64,000 nucleotides of DNA, taken from contig DAOUJL010000072.1 of the NCBI GenBank assembly GCA_034422735.1, positions 1 through 64,000 on the forward strand. Direction: 5' to 3'. Both the position numbers and the translations under genes were made by a program. Shown in pieces: positions 1-8,118 of the stretch. Source of the DNA: CATOSD01 sp034422735. Lineage in GTDB: Bacteria > Chloroflexota > Dehalococcoidia > Lucifugimonadales > CATOSD01. Every line of letters starts with the position of its first letter. Position 1 is the stretch's first letter. The notes below the pieces were generated by a model that was not told the DNA's origin, searched no databases, and saw only the letters and a program-made list of their open reading frames with translations.

Positions 1-111
1 GTATCTTGTTGCGTCATGCGGTTCCTCCCGGTCCTGTTGGAGAAACCTTACATATCGTCCCTGAATCCACTCTATGCATCTGTGGGTTAGGATTTTGAGA
101 TAGTTACTAAG

Positions 112-188
112 AGCCTGTCCGATAAATCCCTTCCCCCTCGACGGGGGAAGGTTAGGATGGGGGTGGTGACCTGGTTACCGGACAGGCT
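112..188. mobile_element. R1 hairpin repeat inside imperfect terminal inverted repeats (MITE-like)
   Basis: The left end AGCCTGTCCGATAA (112-125) and right end TTACCGGACAGGCT (175-188) are inverted repeats with 13 of 14 bases paired. Between them lies the dispersed hairpin CCCTTCCCCC-TCGA-CGGGGGAAGG followed by TTAGGATGGGGGTG. The two ends are flanked by a short direct AAG that could be a target duplication, but three bases prove nothing. The element abuts the 5' end of the next flavoprotein gene, whose conserved N-terminus has no start codon. It has no coding capacity, so it would have to be a non-autonomous element. Confidence 0.55.
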
Positions 189-272
189 AAGGGACCCCCA
201 ACAGGCTGGCACTGCCACAGCGCCGACGTCGCGGTCATCGGCGGCGGGCCCGGCGGCGCCACCGCGGCGACT

Positions 273-1835
273 ATGCTCGCCCGCAAGGGCTTCCGCGTGG
301 CGCTGCTCGAGCGAGAGCGGTTCCCCCGCGCTCACGTAGGCGAGTCGCTGCTTCCCGCCAGCATCCCCGTGCTGGAAGAGCTCGGCGCCTACGAACGCGT
401 GCGCGACGCCGGGTTCCTCCCCAAGTACGGCGCCACCATGGTCTGGGGCCGGGACAAGTCCCCCTGGTCGTGGTACTTCCGGGAGACCAGCCGCACGTAT
501 CCGCACTCCTACCAGGTCTCGCGCCCGCAGTTCGACGGCATCCTGCTCGACAACGCCCGCTCCCACGGCGTCGACGTGCGGGAAGAGCACGCCGTCACCG
601 GCGTCCTGGAGCGCGACGGCGCCGTGGAGGGCGTGCGCGTCCGCGGACCGGACGGCTCCGAATCCGAGGTGCGCGCCCGCTTCGTCGTCGACGCCAGCGG
701 CCAGTCCGCGCTACTCAGCCGACGCTTCGGCCTGCGGCGCTGGGACGACTTCTTCCGGAACCTCGCCGTCTACGCCTACTACCGCGACGCGCACAGGCTG
801 CCCTCGCCGGACGAGACCAACATATTCATCGAGTCCTACCCCAACGGCTGGCTCTGGACCATCCCGCTCCACACCGGCACGGCCAGCGTCGGCGCGGTCG
901 TGGACGCCGCCGCCGGCCGCGACCGCCTGCGCGAAGAAGGCCCCGAACGGTTCCTGGCGAGCCAGATAACCCAGGCCCCGCACACGTCCGCGATGCTGCG
1001 CGACGCCACGCTCACCGACGGCCCGTTCGTCGCCCGCGACTGGTCCTACGTCTCCGAGCGCACCGCCGGTGACGGATTCGTGCTGGTGGGCGACGCCGCC
1101 TGCTTCGTCGACCCGCTCTTCTCGTCCGGCGTCCACCTGGCCATGATGTCCGGCGTCCTCGCCGCCGCCTACGTCACCACCGCGCTCAGTAACCCGGACA
1201 TGCGCGAGGCCGCGGCGCGGGTGTACGAGGAACTGTACCGCAACGAGTACGACCACTTCCGCGAGCTGGCCAGGCTGTTCTACACCAGCAACCGCACCGA
1301 GGAGTCCTACTTCTGGGAGGCCCGCCGCCTGCTGGACTCAGGCGACGCCCTCGCGCCGCGCCAGGCGTTCGTGCGCGCGCTCGCCGGCCAGTCCCCGCGC
1401 GGCTACGAGCGCGTGGCCCTCGAGCGCGGCGAGCCGCCCTCCGACGTGGTGGAGGGCGTCCGCGCCGTCGAGCGCGCCCGCGCCGAGCGCACCGCCCGCC
1501 TCGCGCCGGGCGCCGTGACCCAGGACGCGCTGCTGGCGGCGGTGCCCAGCCTCGCGCCGGGCGCAGTCCTCGAGCGCAAGCCCGTCGTCGCCGAGGGCGA
1601 GTTCGTCTGGGGCCACGTGCTCACCACCCCCGACCGTCCCGAGGGCATGCCCTGCAGCGAGCTCGTCGGCGCCCTCGTCGCACGCATCGACGGACGCGCG
1701 AGCGTGGGGGAGATTGTGGCGGCGGTGTGCACGGCGTACCCGGAGGGCCGGCGCGCGGAGGTGGCGGGCGCGGCGCTGAACGCGCTGCGCATCCTGTACG
1801 TGGACGGCGCGATTGCGGAGCTGCGCGGTGTGTAA
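273..1835 (+). CDS. Flavin-dependent halogenase-like FAD oxidoreductase, 5' end probably truncated
   Basis: The protein belongs to the FAD-dependent halogenase/geranylgeranyl-reductase superfamily. Visible marks, numbered from the ATG at 273, are a KYGA segment at K51 (position of the catalytic Lys of halogenases), GWLWTIP at 192-198 matching the halogenase WxWxIP motif, DASG near 140 and the FAD-binding GDAACFVDP segment. Residues from about 430 to the end resemble a PqqD-like winged-helix domain (DGRASVGEIV). The FAD dinucleotide motif GGGPGG is encoded in frame upstream (240-257), so the true protein should begin before 273. The frame opens only at 156, inside a repeat, and holds no ATG, GTG or TTG before 273; CTG at 171 is the only weak candidate. 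Either an unusual start is used or the gene lost its start. Halogenase activity is inferred from motifs only; substrate unknown. Confidence 0.75.
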   Translation: MLARKGFRVALLERERFPRAHVGESLLPASIPVLEELGAYERVRDAGFLPKYGATMVWGRDKSPWSWYFRETSRTYPHSYQVSRPQFDGILLDNARSHGVDVREEHAVTGVLERDGAVEGVRVRGPDGSESEVRARFVVDASGQSALLSRRFGLRRWDDFFRNLAVYAYYRDAHRLPSPDETNIFIESYPNGWLWTIPLHTGTASVGAVVDAAAGRDRLREEGPERFLASQITQAPHTSAMLRDATLTDGPFVARDWSYVSERTAGDGFVLVGDAACFVDPLFSSGVHLAMMSGVLAAAYVTTALSNPDMREAAARVYEELYRNEYDHFRELARLFYTSNRTEESYFWEARRLLDSGDALAPRQAFVRALAGQSPRGYERVALERGEPPSDVVEGVRAVERARAERTARLAPGAVTQDALLAAVPSLAPGAVLERKPVVAEGEFVWGHVLTTPDRPEGMPCSELVGALVARIDGRASVGEIVAAVCTAYPEGRRAEVAGAALNALRILYVDGAIAELRGV

Positions 1836-1892
1836 GCGGCGCAGAAGTCGCGGGCGGTACGCGCCAGGCTCAGCGAATATAGGAGGCGAAGC

Positions 1893-3581
1893 ATGGTCAT
1901 GATGAGCGGAGGCGAAGCCCTCGCGAAATCGCTCGTAGGCGAAGGCGTCGAGGTCGTGTTCGGTGTCCCCGGCATACAGATATACGGCATCGTCGCCGCG
2001 CTGCGAGACGAACCGGGCATCCGTATGGTCACCACGCGGCACGAACAGGCCACGACGTACATGGCCGACGGCTATGCCCGCGCATCAGGGAAGCCGGGAG
2101 TGGCGCTGGTGGTTCCCGGCGCGGGTCTTTACAACGCCGCGCCCGGACTGACCAACGCGTACTCCCGCTCCACGCCGGTGCTTCTGATTGCGGGCCAGGT
2201 GCCGCGTGGGGCAATCGGCAAGAACCTCGGAGCCGTTCACGAAATCGCCGACCAGCCCGGCGCGGTGCGCTCCGTGACCAAGTGGCAGGGCCAGGCGTCC
2301 AGGCCCCGTGAAGTGCCGGGCGCCGTGTTCGAGGCGTTCAGGCAGATGCGTACCGGCCGCCCCCGTCCCGCTCTGTTGGAGATGCCGCCCGAAGCCGGCG
2401 TTGAGCGCGAGGAAGTCCAGATGCGCAATCCCGCCCGCATCTCCCGAATCGTGCCCAGCCCGGAAGACCTACGAGAGGCCGCCCGCGCCATCGCCCGTTC
2501 CAACACGCCCCTGATATACGCGGGGGGCGGAGTGGCGCGCTCCGACGCCGAAGAGTCGCTCGTGAAGTTGGCAGAGGCGACCAACATACCCGTGGTCACC
2601 TCCAGTGGGGGCAAGGGAGCCATCCCCGACAGCCATCCGCTGTCCTACGGCTCCTGCTTCAGTCCCCGGGGCGACCGGCAGGAGATGAACCAGCTCTTCG
2701 AGGTAATGCAATCCGCCGACGTGGTGATAGGGATCGGCGCGCGCTTTTCGCTGGGCAATCCGGCCGGCGAGGCGTCCCCGCTGGTGAACATCAACATAGA
2801 CGACGCCGAGCTCACAAGGCATCAGGCGAACACCATCCCGCTGCACGGAGACGCCAGGGCCACAATCGACGCCCTTCTGCCCTTCCTCATGGAGGCCGGG
2901 GCGGCAGAGCGGCCGTCGCCTGCCGAGGCGGTGAGCGCCGCCCGCAACCTGATAGCCTATTACGACATACGGCTCAGGGAGCCTCAGTATCCGGTCATCG
3001 AGGCCATGCGGAAGGGAATCCCACAGGACGCCTTCATAGTCTGGGACATTACACAATTCAGCTACTACGCCCGCACCCACTGGCAGGTCGACCACCCGAA
3101 GACCTACATAGACTCGGGCTACTCGTTCAACCTCGGCTACGCCTTTCCGACCGCCCTGGGAGCCAAAATCGCCAGACCCGACCGCCCCGTGGTCTGCATA
3201 ACCGGAGACGGCGGGTTCATGTTCAACTCGTCCGAATTGTCCACGGCCATCCAGTACGGCATCAACACGGTGACCGTCGTGTTCAGAAACGACTCCTACG
3301 GCAACGTCGCCCGCGACCTCGACGATGCGTTTGGCGGCGCGTACGGGACTGATCTGCACAACCCGGACTTCGTCAGGTTCGCCGAGTCGTTCGGCGCGGT
3401 CGGCATGAGGGCAGACGATCCGCAGGAGCTGGAGACGCTGATTCCGCAGGCGCTGGAGCGGCAGGCGCCGGTGGTCATCGACGTGCCTTTCGGAGAGATG
3501 CCCATACCGCGCGCGCCCCAGTTCGCGCCCTTCTACAGGCTCCCCTGGACGCAGCCCCAGGAGGGCCTCATCTCCTCCTGA
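1893..3581 (+). CDS. ThDP-dependent acetolactate synthase-family enzyme
   Basis: A three-domain thiamine diphosphate enzyme of 562 aa, the usual length for acetolactate synthase, oxalyl-CoA decarboxylase or benzoylformate decarboxylase relatives. The N-terminal pyrimidine-binding domain shows the conserved glutamate in TRHEQATTYMADGYAR, and the C-terminal domain has GDGGFMFNSSEL followed about 20 residues later by RNDSYGN, the ThDP/Mg motif. The start at 1893 is preceded by AGGAGG at a good distance; ATGs at 1899 and 1902 are alternatives. It lies 57 bp after the halogenase-like gene and is probably co-transcribed. No regulatory subunit (IlvN) is adjacent, so a catabolic or carboligase role is as likely as branched-chain amino acid synthesis. 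The substrate cannot be read from the sequence. Confidence 0.85.
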   Translation: MVMMSGGEALAKSLVGEGVEVVFGVPGIQIYGIVAALRDEPGIRMVTTRHEQATTYMADGYARASGKPGVALVVPGAGLYNAAPGLTNAYSRSTPVLLIAGQVPRGAIGKNLGAVHEIADQPGAVRSVTKWQGQASRPREVPGAVFEAFRQMRTGRPRPALLEMPPEAGVEREEVQMRNPARISRIVPSPEDLREAARAIARSNTPLIYAGGGVARSDAEESLVKLAEATNIPVVTSSGGKGAIPDSHPLSYGSCFSPRGDRQEMNQLFEVMQSADVVIGIGARFSLGNPAGEASPLVNINIDDAELTRHQANTIPLHGDARATIDALLPFLMEAGAAERPSPAEAVSAARNLIAYYDIRLREPQYPVIEAMRKGIPQDAFIVWDITQFSYYARTHWQVDHPKTYIDSGYSFNLGYAFPTALGAKIARPDRPVVCITGDGGFMFNSSELSTAIQYGINTVTVVFRNDSYGNVARDLDDAFGGAYGTDLHNPDFVRFAESFGAVGMRADDPQELETLIPQALERQAPVVIDVPFGEMPIPRAPQFAPFYRLPWTQPQEGLISS

Positions 3582-3666
3582 AACGACACTCCGAGCCACA
3601 CCGGCGCGCAGGCGGAGCTACGCAGGTTGTAAGGAGGGCGGTAAACAGCCTGGTCTTCCCTTCCTT

Positions 3667-3695
3667 TTGCCTTGTGCGAACGGACGTGCTATACT
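3667..3695 (+). promoter_or_regulatory. Sigma-70-type promoter for the HD/Panacea-like operon
   Basis: A -35 box TTGCCT (3667-3672), a 17-base spacer and a -10 box TATACT (3690-3695) lie about 30 bases before the TTG start at 3727. The separate promoter fits an independently acquired two-gene unit. Confidence 0.55.
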
Positions 3696-3726
3696 CACAT
3701 GAACAAGTAACCAGGGTGAGACCGTC

Positions 3727-5031
3727 TTGACCTCCAAGCAATTCCACGAGATTAGGGACCCCATTCACGACTTCGTCAGGCTAGACAGCGACGAATGGCG
3801 TGTGTTGGATTCGGGCTCTGTTCAGAGGCTGAGACATATTCACCAACTCGCAATGTCATATCTGGTCTATCCGGGAGCGACCCACAAGCGCTTCGAGCAC
3901 AGCCTGGGCGTGATGGAACTGGCGGGGCGAGTCTTCGATGTTGTTACAGCAGACCACAACATACATCCAGCTATGCGGGAAGTGGTTCCGGAGTTGGCCA
4001 GAAGAGATCTCTTGGACTACTGGCGAAAGGTATTGAGAATGGCAGCGCTCTGCCACGACATAGGCCATCTACCGTTCTCCCACGCCGCCGAAAAGGATCT
4101 GTTACCTGAAGGCTGGAATCACGAGAGGATAACTACCGAGCTTATCCTGGGAGATGAACTGGGGGATATCTGGCAATCAATGAGGCCTCCTTTGGACCCT
4201 CTGGACGTGGCGAAAGTCGCCGTGGGTCCAGAAGAAATGGAAGAGGTCGAATTTTCGGACTGGGAGACTCTCTTGTCGGAGATCGTTAGTGGCGAGGCTC
4301 TTGGAGTCGACCGGATGGACTATTTGCTCAGAGACTCGCATCACGCCGGAGTGGCCTATGGCAAATTCGATCATCATCGACTAGTGGACACCATCCGTAT
4401 TCTGCCCAACGTTGTCCAGAACTCCTATGAGCCTGCATTAGGTGTCGAAGTAGGCGGAATCCATTCCTCGGAAGCCCTGTTGCTCGCCCGATTCTTCATG
4501 TTCATTCAGGTCTATCACCACCGCGTGAGGGTATCCTACGACTTTCATCTACAACAGTTTCTACAGGCCTGGTTGCAAGAGAGTCGTTTCTCGACCGACT
4601 TAGCCTCTCACCAGAAACTCACCGACAACGAAGTGCTCGCTGCAATTCTGGACGCCTCTCGTGATCCATCATCACCCGGTCATGAAGCCGCCGACAGAAT
4701 CATGAACCGAAGGCACTTCCGGCAGCTGTTTGTCCCGACTCGCGTGGATAAGGAACTGCACGAGAATCCGCTAGAAGCCGCCTTCGAAGCTGTCAAAGAT
4801 CAATTCAATGGAGAGTTGGTCCAGAGGAGCGAATATGCGCAGTCATCGGCGGAACTGAGGTTCCCGGTTCGCGACTCGTCTGGAAACGTCGTATCTTCAA
4901 ACGACATTTCAGTTGTGCTCCCAAACGTACCCATAGTGGATGTTGGCTTCATTCTTGTCGCACCGGAGATAATGGACGCCGCGTCAAAGTGGCTTGATAG
5001 CAACAAAAGCACTATCCTATCCGGCAACTAA
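3727..5031 (+). CDS. HD-domain phosphohydrolase (dNTPase-like)
   Basis: A 434-aa protein of the HD superfamily group that includes SAMHD1 and bacterial dGTPases (COG1078-like). The motifs are in order: RLRHIHQL, HKRFEHSLGVMELA (metal-binding His), LCHDIGHLPFSHA (the HD pair) and GVDRMDYLLRDSHH with the final Asp. Such proteins hydrolyse nucleotide triphosphates or related phosphate esters with bound metal; the substrate is not known here. The start is TTG at 3727, with GGGTGAG upstream and a good promoter. It is followed after 10 bases by a small Panacea-like gene. The pair is visibly AT-richer than the surrounding metabolic genes, which suggests horizontal acquisition. It may be a housekeeping dNTPase or part of a defence or toxin-antitoxin pair. 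Confidence 0.88.
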   Translation: MTSKQFHEIRDPIHDFVRLDSDEWRVLDSGSVQRLRHIHQLAMSYLVYPGATHKRFEHSLGVMELAGRVFDVVTADHNIHPAMREVVPELARRDLLDYWRKVLRMAALCHDIGHLPFSHAAEKDLLPEGWNHERITTELILGDELGDIWQSMRPPLDPLDVAKVAVGPEEMEEVEFSDWETLLSEIVSGEALGVDRMDYLLRDSHHAGVAYGKFDHHRLVDTIRILPNVVQNSYEPALGVEVGGIHSSEALLLARFFMFIQVYHHRVRVSYDFHLQQFLQAWLQESRFSTDLASHQKLTDNEVLAAILDASRDPSSPGHEAADRIMNRRHFRQLFVPTRVDKELHENPLEAAFEAVKDQFNGELVQRSEYAQSSAELRFPVRDSSGNVVSSNDISVVLPNVPIVDVGFILVAPEIMDAASKWLDSNKSTILSGN

Positions 5032-5041
5032 GGAGACAACC

Positions 5042-5587
5042 ATGGAACCCATGAACGAAAAAGAACGCCGGGCCTTGGTCTGCCTACTAGTCCATGAGAT
5101 GGGGCAGACTGACAGCTGGGCCGCCGAGTCCCACATACAGAAGTGCGTCTACTTCCTCCAAGAGATGTGGAACGTCCCTGTAGGCTACAAGTACATACTC
5201 TATAAGCATGCGCCCTACAGCTTCGACCTTCAACGCGAGTTGGCCATGATGCGGGCCCGGCTCCAGTTGGACCTAAAGCCTCGATACCCCTATGGCCCAT
5301 CATTCATCTTGGGTTTTTGGGGAGAGTCGAATCTCGGACTCGTAGCAGAGTACCGCGACGCCGTACAGTTCGTGGCCACTAAGTTATCGGTAGAGAGGAT
5401 GGACGTCCTTGAGCGACTCTCCACTGCCCTCTACGTGACACGTAAAGATGCGGATCTGACGGACGAAGAGGCGGCGCGACGAATCAACGAACTGAAACCT
5501 CACGTCAAGATCCCACAAGCGGCCGACGCCATCGAGGAGCTACACAGACTTGAAGAGGCCGCCAGCGAAGCTCTCGCCGCGCGGTGA
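5042..5587 (+). CDS. Small protein resembling the Panacea/SocA (DUF4065) domain
   Basis: A 181-aa protein. I chose the ATG at 5042 because AAGGAG precedes it and the gene then follows the HD gene by 10 bases. The N-terminal half (HIQKCVYFLQEMW, then YKHAPYSFDLQRELAMM) has the helical layout of Panacea domains, where a LxKLxYF helix is followed by an aromatic, GP-like segment. The resemblance is partial, so family assignment is tentative. The C-terminus is predicted helical and charged (EEAARRINELK, EELHRLEEAASEA). Panacea proteins are known as antitoxins that pair with many unrelated toxins. That knowledge, plus tight linkage to an HD enzyme, suggests but does not prove a toxin-antitoxin or defence role. 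Confidence 0.6.
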   Translation: MEPMNEKERRALVCLLVHEMGQTDSWAAESHIQKCVYFLQEMWNVPVGYKYILYKHAPYSFDLQRELAMMRARLQLDLKPRYPYGPSFILGFWGESNLGLVAEYRDAVQFVATKLSVERMDVLERLSTALYVTRKDADLTDEEAARRINELKPHVKIPQAADAIEELHRLEEAASEALAAR

Positions 5588-5602
5588 CGCCCTCACGCTC
5601 CG

Positions 5603-8056
5603 CTAGTAGATGACCTGGTCGCGCTGGAACTGATCAATTTCGGCTGGGGTCAGCCCCAGCAGTTCGCCGAAGTAGTGCACGTTGTCCGCGCCCAGCGGCG
5701 GGCAGCCCGCGATCACCCGGCTCGGCGTGTCGCGCAGCCGCACCGTCGCGCCGGGGTGCTCGTGTACGTCCCCTACCGGCCTGTGGTCCACCGTGACCAC
5801 GTAGTCGCGCGCGCGCAGGTTCACGTCGTGGTACAGGTCCTCGCCGCTGGCGACGATGCCCGCCGGCACGCCCTCGCGCTGCAGCAGCCGCATCACCTGC
5901 CGCGCCGTCATGTCCGACGTCCACTCGCCCAGCTTCGTGTTCAACTCCTCCAGGTTCGCCAGCCGGCCCTCCAGCGTGTCGAACCTCGCGTCCGACGCCC
6001 ACTCCGGCTCCTCCATCGCGCCGCGCAGCCGCCGCCACTGCTCGTCCGTGTAGCACGCGATCGCGCACCACGAGTCGAATCCCAGGCACGGGAAGACGTC
6101 GTGCGGCGCCGCGTTCGCGTCCCAGTTGCCCCTCGCCTCCGGGACGTGGCCGTTGAAGAAGTAGTCCAGGAACGCCTCGCCCATCGTCGCCACCAGCGCC
6201 TCGAGCTGCGCCAGCTCGATCATCTGGCCGCGCCCGGTGCGGTCGCGCAACTCCAGCGCCGCCAGCGCCGCGAACGCGCCCGTCGCCGCGCCGTAGAAGT
6301 CCGGCAGCGGCACCTTGGGCCGGGTGATGCCCGGAGACTCCGGCTGCGCCCAGATGCCCATCGCGCCGGTGTAGGCCAGCAGACTCTGCCCGAACGCGAG
6401 CTCCGACGCGCGCGGGCCGTCGATGCCCATGCCGGGCATGCTGATGTAGATGATATCCGGGTTCAGCTCGCGCTGGCGCTCGTAGCCGATTCCCCAGCCG
6501 TCGAGCACGCCGGGCCGGAAGTTCTCCACCACCACGTCGCACAGGCCGATGAGCCGCTCGCACAGCTCTATCGCCTTCTCGGAGCGCATGTTCAGCGTGA
6601 CCGAGCGCTTGCTGCGGTTGATCTCCACGAAGCTGAACGACGCGAACGGTCCCCGCGCCTGCTGCCTGTCGGGCAGCATGTTGGACTCCACCTTGATGAC
6701 CTCCGCGCCCAGTTCTGCCAGGTAGCGCGTCATGTACGGCCCCGCCCACACCCGGCTGAAGTCCAGCACCCGAATGTTCTTCAGCGGCAACGGCGGCTCG
6801 GCGGACGCCGGTGAAGGCGCAGGCACGGCGGGCGTCCCGCCCTCCCCGTCAGCGGCTGCCGTCCACTCCGAGACAACCTCGTCCGTATGCTGGCCCAGCA
6901 GCGGCGGCGGACGGTACAGCCGCCACGGACTCGCCCCCATGCGGAACGCCCCGCTCGGCGTCGGGTACTTCCCCACAACCGGATGCTCCACGTCCACCAG
7001 GAACTCCCGGTACGCCAGGTGGTCGTCCTGCATCAGGTCCGATATCGTCATCAGCGGCGCGGTCGGAATGTGCCGCCGCTGCGCCTCCTCCGCGAATCCC
7101 ATCTTGGTGAAGCCGCGGCTGAACTCGGAGATCATGTCGTTCAGCACGTCCCCGTTCTCCCGTCGGAACGCGGCGTCCTTCCACAGGTCGTCCTCCAACA
7201 CCGGGTTGTCCAGCCACTCGAACAGCGCGTCCACGTGCCGCGGGAAGGTGGGCTGCATGTAGATGAAGCCGTCGCTGGTCGGGTACGTGTTGGTCGGCGC
7301 GATGGTTGGACTGCCCCCCGGCCGCCGGTTGATCTGCCCGTCGGAGGCGTAGCGCCCGAAGTAGGCCAGGATGTTGGCGAGCACCTCCTGGACGCACACC
7401 TCGACGTGCTGGCCGCGGCCCGTGTCGGTCCGGTGCCGTACCGCCGCCAGCGCCGCGAACGCCGCGTGCTGCGCCGAAAGCTGCAAGCCGGGCGAGAACG
7501 GAGCCATCGCGGGCCGCTCGTCGGGGTCGCCGAAGCCGTACATCAGCCCGCCGACGGCCTGCGCAATCAGCTCGCCGGACAGGAAGCCGCTGTAGGGACC
7601 GCTCAGCCCGAACGGCGATATGGTCACGTACACCAGCCGCGGGTTGGCGCGGCTGAGCGCGTCGTAGCCCAGCCCCAGCTCGTCCAGCGCGAAGGCCGAG
7701 CCGTCGTCCACCAGGATGTCCGCCGCCCGCGCCAGCGCTTCGAAACGACGCCTGTCGGTCTCGTCACCGAGGTCGAGCGCGACGCTGCGCTTGTTGACGT
7801 TGAGCGGCAGGAATGGGATGCCGCGCTCCGGCCCCGGCTCGTTCCCCGCGAATGGGCGCAGGTGGCGCGCGGCGTCGCCCTCCGGCGGCTCCACCTTCAC
7901 CACGTCCGCGCCCAGGTCGGCCATCAGCCGCCCGCAGTACTGCGCGCCCGGCCCGGTCAGGTCGAGCACGCGCAGGTGCGAAAGCGCCGCCGGCTCGCCC
8001 TGCCGGCTATCTGCCGCGTTTGGTGGCGTCATGTTGGGCCACACTGGGGTTGGCAT
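5603..8056 (-). CDS. Tandem-domain CaiB/BaiF family CoA-transferase
   Basis: At 817 aa it is twice the usual CaiB/BaiF length and contains two family III CoA-transferase modules joined by a Pro/Ala-rich linker near residues 395-420. Each module begins with a typical segment (RVLDLTGPGAQYCGRLMADL; RVLDFSRVWAGPYMTRYLAE) and carries an RTGRGQ-type motif. The second module has the catalytic aspartate in PLPDFYGA at about D586; the equivalent stretch of the first module (FSPGLQLSAQ) has no Asp. The first half may therefore be structural or regulatory. These enzymes move CoA between carboxylic acids and CoA-thioesters. The start at 8056 lies 13 bases after a repeat ending in GGGGGTGA, which could serve as ribosome-binding site; an in-frame ATG eight codons later is an alternative. 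The ThDP enzyme upstream on the same strand suggests a shared pathway. Confidence 0.88.
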   Translation of the reverse strand: MPTPVWPNMTPPNAADSRQGEPAALSHLRVLDLTGPGAQYCGRLMADLGADVVKVEPPEGDAARHLRPFAGNEPGPERGIPFLPLNVNKRSVALDLGDETDRRRFEALARAADILVDDGSAFALDELGLGYDALSRANPRLVYVTISPFGLSGPYSGFLSGELIAQAVGGLMYGFGDPDERPAMAPFSPGLQLSAQHAAFAALAAVRHRTDTGRGQHVEVCVQEVLANILAYFGRYASDGQINRRPGGSPTIAPTNTYPTSDGFIYMQPTFPRHVDALFEWLDNPVLEDDLWKDAAFRRENGDVLNDMISEFSRGFTKMGFAEEAQRRHIPTAPLMTISDLMQDDHLAYREFLVDVEHPVVGKYPTPSGAFRMGASPWRLYRPPPLLGQHTDEVVSEWTAAADGEGGTPAVPAPSPASAEPPLPLKNIRVLDFSRVWAGPYMTRYLAELGAEVIKVESNMLPDRQQARGPFASFSFVEINRSKRSVTLNMRSEKAIELCERLIGLCDVVVENFRPGVLDGWGIGYERQRELNPDIIYISMPGMGIDGPRASELAFGQSLLAYTGAMGIWAQPESPGITRPKVPLPDFYGAATGAFAALAALELRDRTGRGQMIELAQLEALVATMGEAFLDYFFNGHVPEARGNWDANAAPHDVFPCLGFDSWCAIACYTDEQWRRLRGAMEEPEWASDARFDTLEGRLANLEELNTKLGEWTSDMTARQVMRLLQREGVPAGIVASGEDLYHDVNLRARDYVVTVDHRPVGDVHEHPGATVRLRDTPSRVIAGCPPLGADNVHYFGELLGLTPAEIDQFQRDQVIY

Positions 8057-8068
8057 GGCATACGGCGC

Positions 8069-8108
8069 TCACCCCCATCCTAACCTTCCCCCATCAAGGG
8101 GGAAGGGA
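8069..8108 (-). repeat. R1 dispersed hairpin repeat (minus orientation)
   Basis: On the minus strand this reads CCCTTCCCCC-TTGAT-GGGGGAAGG then TTAGGATGGGGGTGA. It fills almost all of the gap between two minus-strand genes, ending 13 bases before the CoA-transferase start and beginning 11 bases after the stop of the ThDP gene. Confidence 0.9.
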
Positions 8109-8118
8109 CTTGCGGCCC

